Under the pieces are notes generated by a model. The model searched no databases. It was not told the DNA's origin and saw only the letters and a program-made list of their open reading frames with translations. From NCBI GenBank assembly GCA_017792365.1, contig CP051229.1, positions 1,860,001 to 1,924,000 of the forward strand: a stretch of DNA of 64,000 nt, given 5' to 3'. Source of the DNA: Hyphomonas sp. GTDB taxonomy: Bacteria; Pseudomonadota; Alphaproteobacteria; Caulobacterales; Hyphomonadaceae. How positions within the stretch are numbered: position 1 is the stretch's first letter; the number at the start of each line of letters is the position of its first letter. The position numbers and the translations under genes were made by a program. This document shows positions 55,325 to 64,000 of this stretch, piece by piece.

Positions 55325-55741
55325 TCACTCCGACAGATGCAACGCCACTCGCCGGGTATGCGGCGCATCGCGATGCTCGAACAGATAGACGCCCTGCCAC
55401 GTACCCAGCTGCATCCGCCCCTCCACCACCGGGATCGACAACGACACCGGCAGCAATGCCGCCTTGATATGGGCAGGCATATCGTCCGGCCCTTCCGTCG
55501 TATGCCGCAGCCATCTCATCGAAGCGTCATCAGCCGGCGGAACGAGCCGCCTGAAGAACTCCCGTAGATCCCTCAACACGTCAGGGTCGGCATTCTCCTG
55601 GATCAGCAACGAACACGAGGTGTGCTGCACGAAAACAGTCAACACGCCGCTGCCCCCATGATCGCGCACGGCGGCTGCAACCTGATCGGTAATCTCCGTC
55701 AGCCCGGGCCCGTTTGTCCTGACTTCCAGCGTCGCGTTCAT
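55325..55741 (-). CDS. yjbQ: YjbQ family (UPF0047) protein
   Basis: 138 residues. Strong family signatures: FVQHTSCSLLIQENADPDVL, RWLRHTTEGPDDMPAHIKAA and GTWQGVYLFEHRDAPHTRRV. The conserved His and Cys cluster forms a metal-binding trimeric site. E. coli YjbQ has weak thiamine-phosphate synthase activity; the true role is unsettled. A GGAGGG site lies directly against the ATG. First gene of the three-gene minus-strand cluster. Confidence 0.9.
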   Translation of the reverse strand: MNATLEVRTNGPGLTEITDQVAAAVRDHGGSGVLTVFVQHTSCSLLIQENADPDVLRDLREFFRRLVPPADDASMRWLRHTTEGPDDMPAHIKAALLPVSLSIPVVEGRMQLGTWQGVYLFEHRDAPHTRRVALHLSE

Positions 55742-55847
55742 CCCTCCATCTTGCAGCTTGCCACCAGCTCGGCAATCGCAGCCGCCACAATCGAAGGATC
55801 AAATCAGCACCTGATGCGTTCTCAGCGAAGCTCAGGAGGGTTTCCCG

Positions 55848-56679
55848 ATGAAATGGCGAGGCGGCCGCGCCGGCGGCAGGGTCGAAGACAGGCGCGGCAT
55901 GGGCGGCGCAGTTGCAGGCGGCGGCATCGGCCTCGCTCTCCTCGGCCTCATCGGATACTACTTCTTCGGCATCGATCCCCAGACAACACAACAGGTCGCC
56001 ACCCAGTTCGGCGCGGGCCAGCAGCAGGAAGGCCAGGTCGGAACGCCGGAAGACGAAGCCGGCCGCTTCGTCGACGTCATCGGCTCGAACGTCAACGACG
56101 TCTGGTCGCGCACGCTCGACGGCTACCAGCCGCCAAACGTCGTGATCTACGATCAGGGCACGGGCACCGGGTGCGGCTACGGCCAGTCGGCCATGGGGCC
56201 CTTCTATTGCCCGCTCGACCAGACGATCTATCTCGACCTCGACTTCTGGCAGGAAATGGAAACCCAGCTCGGCGCGTCAGGCGCAGAATTCGCCCGCGCC
56301 TACGTCATCGCCCACGAGTTCGGTCATCACGTCCAGACCCTGACCGGCGCCAGCCAGGCCGTGCGAGACGCCCAGCAACGCGCAGCCAATCAGGAAGAGG
56401 CGAACCAGTACTCGATCGCCCTCGAACTGGGCGGATTGTTATGCCGGCGTCTGGGCCGCCAACGCCGCAACCGTTCCAATGGCGCCGTAGCTCGAAGCTG
56501 GCGATCTCGAAGAGGGCCTTCGGACCGCACACGCGATCGGCGACGACGCCCTGCAGCGGCGATCGACAGGCCGCGTCACACCGGAAGCCTTCACCCACGG
56601 CACGTCAGACCAGCGCATGGAATGGCTGAACCGCGGCTACCAGACCGGCGATCCGAACGCCTGCGACACCTTCAATTGA
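55848..56679 (+). pseudogene. Neutral zinc metallopeptidase (YpfJ/Zn_peptidase family), frame broken near the 3' end
   Basis: ATG 55848 follows GGAGGG. The protein starts MKWRGGRAGGRVEDRRGMGG, with a membrane helix (GIGLALLGLIGYYFFGI), exactly like YpfJ. The zinc site HEFGHHVQTLTG (HExxH) is intact. After ANQYSIALEL the frame is lost. Restoring CA (LQADCYAGVWAANAAT), then one base (VSNGAVA), then two more ([20 protein letters not shown]) recovers a natural end, [18 protein letters not shown], with stop at 56679. Three indels within about 90 bases are more than elsewhere in the window, so real decay is possible here. Confidence 0.75.
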
Positions 56680-56688
56680 CCGGCGCCT

Positions 56689-57111
56689 CTAGCCGTAAGG
56701 AAAGCAGCGCTCCCGCGACAGGTCCACGCGGAAGTGGGCCGCAAGTATGTTGATCGCGTCGCCATAGGCCGGATAGGGGTCGGCATTGCCCGCGCCGACA
56801 ATAATCACGTCGCCGCTTCGTCCTTCCCGCACATCCTTCGACAGCATCGCAGTCACCAGCGCTGCGCCCTCGCCATCGCGCAGTGTGAGGAACAGCGGCG
56901 ACTCGCGGCGGATGTGATCATTCAGTCCGATATCGCGTTCGATCGACGCGATCCCTTCGCGCGGCCGATAGCTCAATCGCGCACGCTCACGAAAGCGCGC
57001 AAAGTGCTTGGCCACCGCATGCCCCATCAGCTCGCTCTCAGCGTCAGCCTCAACCTGCGTCTCCATCGAGAACCAGGTCAGACCCCGAGGGGCGTCACAG
57101 ACAAATCGCAT
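56689..57111 (-). CDS. Hypothetical protein
   Basis: 140 residues. Mixed alpha/beta composition, with a conserved-looking centre: IRRESPLFLTLRDGEGAALV and VIIVGAGNADPYPAYGDAIN. No signal peptide or membrane segment and no known motif. The start at 57111 has only a weak ribosome site. It converges on the broken metallopeptidase with a 9-base gap. Codon pattern looks like that of real genes here. Confidence 0.55.
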   Translation of the reverse strand: MRFVCDAPRGLTWFSMETQVEADAESELMGHAVAKHFARFRERARLSYRPREGIASIERDIGLNDHIRRESPLFLTLRDGEGAALVTAMLSKDVREGRSGDVIIVGAGNADPYPAYGDAINILAAHFRVDLSRERCFPYG

Positions 57112-57184
57112 GAGAAGGATTGTAGCTGATCGCGCGCCAGACTTCGAGCCCGACGCTCAGTCACGAGGCTGCTCGCGAAACCGG

Positions 57185-57925
57185 CTAGCTCACCCGATCG
57201 ATCAGCGCCAGGGCGGCGGCAGGATTGCGCTCCTTGGCGCCGGAAATGAAGAACACGAAGAGATCCCGCTTCCGCGCCGATTTCTGGAAAGTGCGCGACC
57301 AGTCATCAAGCGCGCTCGGCGAATACCCTGTTTCGTGATCCGCAGTCGAACACTGTAGCCGGGCATAGGCGAAGTCTGCCGTTTCTGCATCCGCCATCGG
57401 CCAGTCCGGATGATCGGACATCACAACCGCACACTCGTACTTGCGAAGGAGATCGCGAAACGCATCGTCGTCAAAGCTCTCGTGCCGCACCTCGATTGCA
57501 TGACGTAACCGCAGGCCGTCGCGCTCCTTCGGCAGGGCCGAAAGAAACGCCTCCATGTGATCAGGATCAAACTTGCGCGACTGCGGAAACTGCCAGTTGA
57601 TCGCGCCAAGCTTGTCGCCGAGCGCGGTGACGCCGCCGCCGACAAACCACTCAATCGACTCCGCCATCTCGTCCGCAGTCTTGCGCATGGTCGTGACACG
57701 CTGCGCCTTGACCGTGAACCTGAAATCGTCGGGCGTCTCGCCGGCCCACTTCGCGAACACGCTTGCCGGCTGATTGCGGTAGAATGTGGAGTTGATCTCG
57801 ATCGCCGTCAGGCGCTCGCTGGCGTAGGCCAGCTCCTTCTTCTTCGACACACCCTTGGGATAAAAGTTATCGCGCCACGGCTCATAGCTCCAGCCGCCAA
57901 TGCCAATGCGAACGGGATGGGACAA
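57185..57925 (-). CDS. DUF72 family protein (YecE-like)
   Basis: 246 residues. DUF72 signatures: RIGIGGWSYEPWRDNFYPKG at the start, AIEINSTFYRNQPASVFAKW, and FRFTVKAQRVTTMRK. TIM-barrel fold; function unknown. TTG 57925 is chosen because GGAGG stands six bases before it and the family core starts a few residues later; GTG 57940 overlaps that ribosome site. Confidence 0.87.
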   Translation of the reverse strand: MSHPVRIGIGGWSYEPWRDNFYPKGVSKKKELAYASERLTAIEINSTFYRNQPASVFAKWAGETPDDFRFTVKAQRVTTMRKTADEMAESIEWFVGGGVTALGDKLGAINWQFPQSRKFDPDHMEAFLSALPKERDGLRLRHAIEVRHESFDDDAFRDLLRKYECAVVMSDHPDWPMADAETADFAYARLQCSTADHETGYSPSALDDWSRTFQKSARKRDLFVFFISGAKERNPAAALALIDRVS

Positions 57926-58084
57926 TGCGGGCCTCCACACAGAGGCAAGCTGTCTACTCCCCTCTCGTGCCTAAGCCAAATGAACTGACTACTAGCGTCC
58001 GATCGCAGACAAGCCCGCGCGGCGCGACAGGCTGTGATCGCAGCCAAGCGTCCGCTTCTCCGCGCTGTCGCCCTTGCTGAGCGC

Positions 58085-60684
<2,600 letters not shown>

Positions 60685-60688
<4 letters not shown>

Positions 60689-62588
60689 GTCCCGGACCGT
60701 CGCTTTATCTCGCTCTCGAGGCCCCCAATGGCCTCTTTCAGTCTGCCGGACCCGCCCCCATCACCCGCCGTCATCAGCTCATCGCTCGACCAGCGGTTGA
60801 CCTTGCGCCTCTCCAGCACCATCGCCCTTAGCCGCGCTTCGTCGACATCGGTCATCGCATCGACCTCGCCGCCTTCGCGCGTAATTCTGGCCTCGTCCGC
60901 CATCACGTTCGCTGCAGGAAACCGCTGCAACGCCCGCAACAGTACGTTCCCCTCCGCACTATCGGGTTCCACCGGCTCACCCGCCGGTATTGTTGTCTCT
61001 AGCAATGATACTGCGTTGTTTCGGCCAAGGCTTCGTAAATGGGCTGCAACCGCTGCGCGGTCAAGGGTCTGCCCATTGTCCAGAACACTAAAGGCGGCGT
61101 CTCGAATGGCCGTGACATCCGGATCGTTGAATTCGGCCGCACAGATCGCCTCCCGCGCGCGTTCGAGGATGCCGGGCGAGTGGATCGCCTTGACAAGATT
61201 GACAAAACCTCGCGGCTGAACGCCCGGCTGCAGCCGCCCCCTGAAACCGCGCGGCGCCTCGCTCTCGGAACGCTCCGAACCGCCTCGCCGCCCGCGCCTG
61301 TCGCCGCCGCGCTGCAGCCAGAACAGCCGGTCCCTCAGCTCGCGTTCGTAGGCCTTCTTGACGCCCGGATGTTCGATCCGCTCGACCGCCTTCATCAGCC
61401 GGTCTTCCCGCGCGACGCTCCGGCGTGTCCAGCGGGTCAGCCTCCAGCTCGCGCACCCACAGCATCTCGACCAGCGGCCCGGCGCTTCCAGCATGGCGAC
61501 CATGGCCTCGGCCCCGTGCCGGCGGATCACGTCGTCGGGATCCATCCCGTCCGGCAGGATCGTGAAGTAGAGCGTGCGTCCCGGCTCAAGCATCGGCAGC
61601 GCACGATCCAGCGCCCGGTAGGCAGCGCCAATGCCGGCCCGGTCGCCATCAAAGCACAGGATCGGCTCAGGCCCGGCGCGCCACAGATAGTCGAGCTGCT
61701 CTTCCGTCAGCGCGGTCCCCAGCGGCGCAACGCCGGTCCCGACGCCAGCCTCAGCAAGCGCGATGGCGTCGACATAGCCCTCAGTCACTACCAGACCACG
61801 CGACAGCGCGCCTTGGTCGAACTGCGCCAGCGCCTCGCGCGCAGGCCCCAGTCGGTAGAGCGTGCGCCCCTTGTGAAACAGCGGACTGTCCGACGAGTTC
61901 AGGTATTTCGGCTTGCCGTCCGGATCCAGCGTCCGCGCGCCGAACGCGATCGGCTTGCCTGCCGGATCGCAGATCGTGAACGTCACGCGATTGCGGAAGC
62001 GGTCGTACGGCTTTTCTTCGGATCCTCCGGCTGCACCGCAAGACCCGCCTCGACCAGTTCCTCCGCCGTCGCGCCTCTGGACATGAGGTAGTCGAGAAGG
62101 TTGCGCCAGCCATCCGGGGCGAAGCCCATGTGATGGGTCTTCCAGCTCTCCGGTCCGAAGCCACGACCCTGCAGGTATTCCCGCGCCGCAGCGCCGCCCT
62201 GCCCGGTCAGCTGCGTCTCGAAGTAGGCGGCGGCCATCTCCACCCATTTCTGCAACGCGTTGCGGCGGCGATACCGCGCTTCCTCGCCCGCCGACGCCTG
62301 CGGCAGTTCCAGCCCGGCATATCCCGCCAAACGCTCCACCGCCTCGGCGAAACTCAGCCGCTCCGTCTCCTGCAGGAACGTGAAAACGTCGCCTGAATTC
62401 TGGGTCGAGAAGCACTTGTAGAAACCACGGTCGTCATGGACGTAGAATGAAGGCGTCTTCTCGTTCGAGAACGGCGACAGGCCGACATAATCCTTGCCGC
62501 GCTTCTTCAGCTGCACCTTGCGGCCAATCACGTCCGACAGGCGAACGCGAGATTTGATCTCGTTGATGAACCCTTCCGGGTACCGCAT
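60685..62588 (-). CDS. dnaG: DNA primase, frameshifted, with altered zinc ligands
   Basis: ATG 62588 opens the family sequence [20 protein letters not shown]. The zinc-binding domain reads [20 protein letters not shown] then [15 protein letters not shown], so of the four classical ligands (C, H, C, C) only one Cys is kept. The Toprim domain has [16 protein letters not shown] and [20 protein letters not shown]. The frame changes near 62010 (one A short in AAGAAAAGCC, expected [12 protein letters not shown]). A segment at about 61405-61478 is out of frame (expected [19 protein letters not shown]). With these repaired it is a normal primase of about 635 residues. Its stop overlaps the rpoD start. 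Confidence 0.9.
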
Positions 62589-62812
62589 GTCAGCCCACCT
62601 GCCCGCAACGGGAATGATGTCGCTACTGGCGGCCTGACCGCCACGCCAGAAGAACATCCAGCGAACATCTAAATGACCCGTTTACAGAATGTGGACTGAT
62701 TCGGCACGCCGGAATCACACATCCGGCGATCCCCCGCACCCCCCGGAAATCATGGGAGTTTCCGGCCCAGCAGATGCGCAACCTGAGCGCCCTCAAACTG
62801 CAGTGATCGGAC

Positions 62813-63901
62813 CTATCGGCCCACCGTCACATTCGACATCAGCATCGCGTCGAGGTCCGGCTTCTGCTCCCAGCCAAGGCGCTCCTTCAGCTTCAGCGCC
62901 AGGGTGTTCGCCATCCCCAGCTGGCTGTCGACGCCAGGATGCCAGTCGCAGCCCAACCGCCGCCCGCCATCCGCAAGAGGCAGCTCGATGAACTCCACCA
63001 TCTCGTCGCCGCCCGCAACGCGCTTGGCCACAGCGCCTTGAACAGAGCCGACCAGTTCGGTCCGGGTCTCGCCATTGAGCTGCGGCCCGACCGTGACGAG
63101 CACCAGCGCCTCGGGATAGTCGCGGCGCAGCTTCGCGAGCATGTCGACGTAGGCTTCATCGAAGCCCTCGCCCGGATCGCCGTTCCAGAAGTCCGCCACG
63201 CCAAGGTTGATGACGATCGCATTGGGCACATACTTCGACGAGCGCCAGCCGCGCTGCACGGACGGCAGCGTCACGTCCAGGACTTCCGCCAGTGTATCGC
63301 TCCGCTTGTCGGCGTAATTGCGCGTAAGCCCTGCGCCATCGACCGCGATCGTGTGCAGGTCGGCGCCGAAATACTCCGCCGCCAGCGCGCCAAACGACTG
63401 GCCATGATCCTGCGTCTCCCAGCTGAACGAGCAGCGCTCATCTTCGCCGAGAACGCCAAAGCCGGTCACGTTTGCGTCGCCGATCACCATCATGCGCCGC
63501 TCCGGCGCCCTTGTCGGCTTCACCTTCCCGTCCGCACGGATGTATTCAAAATAGGTCGGCCCCGCGCCGGACGATGTGCGGCGCGTCACGCGGATCGTGT
63601 GCTCGCCATCTGCGCCGTCAAAAAGCTGATAGGTCCGCAGGCCCGGCTGCAGGTCCAGCGTGGCCTCCATGCCGTCGACCTCGATGCGATAGATATTGTG
63701 GCCCCAGTCGTCGATCTGGGCGAAGAATTCCGAACCGGTGAACCTCGCTTCAAAGCCGCTTCCCGACCACTGCACGCCAAAGCTGCCGTCGCCGCGGACA
63801 TCCGCCCGGCCCAGCACGCGCACGTCCTGCGCCATCGCAGGCGCCGCCATCGCCGCCATCAGCACCGCGCCAATGATCGCCTGTTTACCTGATACACCCA
63901 T
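62813..63901 (-). CDS. Secreted SGNH-fold protein (CE2 acetylesterase-like), nucleophile Ser replaced
   Basis: 362 residues. Signal peptide MGVSGKQAIIGAVLMAAMAA, cut after AMA. An N-terminal jelly-roll (VQWSGSGFEARFTGSEFFAQ) precedes an SGNH domain, the two-domain plan of family CE2 carbohydrate esterases. The nucleophile block reads MMVIGDANVTGFGVLGEDER: Ala stands where GDS should have Ser. The other elements are present: NLGVADFWNGDPG (Asn block) and CDWHPGVDSQLGMA (Asp-His). If the sequence is right this is probably a non-catalytic relative. ATG 63901 follows GGAG. Confidence 0.78.
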   Translation of the reverse strand: MGVSGKQAIIGAVLMAAMAAPAMAQDVRVLGRADVRGDGSFGVQWSGSGFEARFTGSEFFAQIDDWGHNIYRIEVDGMEATLDLQPGLRTYQLFDGADGEHTIRVTRRTSSGAGPTYFEYIRADGKVKPTRAPERRMMVIGDANVTGFGVLGEDERCSFSWETQDHGQSFGALAAEYFGADLHTIAVDGAGLTRNYADKRSDTLAEVLDVTLPSVQRGWRSSKYVPNAIVINLGVADFWNGDPGEGFDEAYVDMLAKLRRDYPEALVLVTVGPQLNGETRTELVGSVQGAVAKRVAGGDEMVEFIELPLADGGRRLGCDWHPGVDSQLGMANTLALKLKERLGWEQKPDLDAMLMSNVTVGR

Positions 63902-64000
63902 CACCCAACTCCGTCGAAGGCCGGAGCATCCATCACGCGGAAAGCGCATCCAGCCGCCACAAGCAAATGCAGCACGTCACGCGCGAACGCGAAGACGCCG

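Overview
The window is 64 kb of GC-rich, gene-dense chromosome from an alphaproteobacterium. Gene content and order point to the Caulobacterales/Hyphomonadaceae neighbourhood: pheA divergent from a membrane-anchored cytochrome c, mutY / DUF721 / DsbA-like / smc / atpI-B-E-F'-F, dnaG-rpoD, a TorF-type porin and the ethylmalonyl-CoA pathway enzymes Ccr and Ecm. Assignment below class level is inference. I see no rRNA, tRNA, CRISPR array, prophage or insertion sequence.

Layout. 1-8 kb: partial membrane protein, NudC, small outer-membrane barrel, pheA, cytochrome c, GluQ, EamA exporter, MarR, succinate-semialdehyde dehydrogenase. 8-21 kb: GNAT, uracil-DNA glycosylase-like protein, ethylmalonyl-CoA mutase, a broken PQQ sugar dehydrogenase/cytochrome c gene whose 3' end is repeated about 1.4 kb downstream around an alpha/beta hydrolase, a second hydrolase, a large haem/copper lipoprotein, D-amino-acid aminotransferase, and crotonyl-CoA carboxylase/reductase. 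21-31 kb: a MoaD-like / BNR-repeat / unknown gene trio, small secreted proteins, Rieske oxygenase, HAD phosphatase, PQQ-cytochrome dehydrogenase, PEBP-like lipoprotein, cysK. 31-41 kb: TerC, MutY, DUF721, DsbA-like, SMC, and the F0 part of ATP synthase with a readable promoter. 41-55 kb: hydrolase, DUF3126, cysE, NUDIX, second DsbA-like, nitroreductase, TonB-dependent receptor, QueF, TorF porin, cation/proton antiporter, alanine dehydrogenase, MltA, TSUP permease. 55-64 kb: a three-gene cluster with YjbQ, a zinc metallopeptidase, DUF72, the dnaG-rpoD operon, and an SGNH-fold protein.

Functional links: Ccr and Ecm belong to acetyl-CoA assimilation without isocitrate lyase. CysE and CysK make cysteine. 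QueF and GluQ act at opposite ends of queuosine modification of tRNA. Several PQQ/haem enzymes suggest periplasmic oxidation of sugars or alcohols.

A dominant feature is the number of interrupted reading frames. At least ten genes, including dnaG, pheA and alanine dehydrogenase, read through only if one or a few bases are restored, often in short homopolymers. This looks more like residual sequencing error than real decay, so broken genes should be read with that in mind. I did not find a system I can firmly call new. The best candidates are the MoaD-like/BNR trio (21.7-23.6 kb), the yjbQ cluster with an in-frame TGA (54.6-55.7 kb), the duplicated dehydrogenase end (13.5-15.1 kb), the histone-H1-like tail on RpoD, and the primase lacking most of its zinc ligands.
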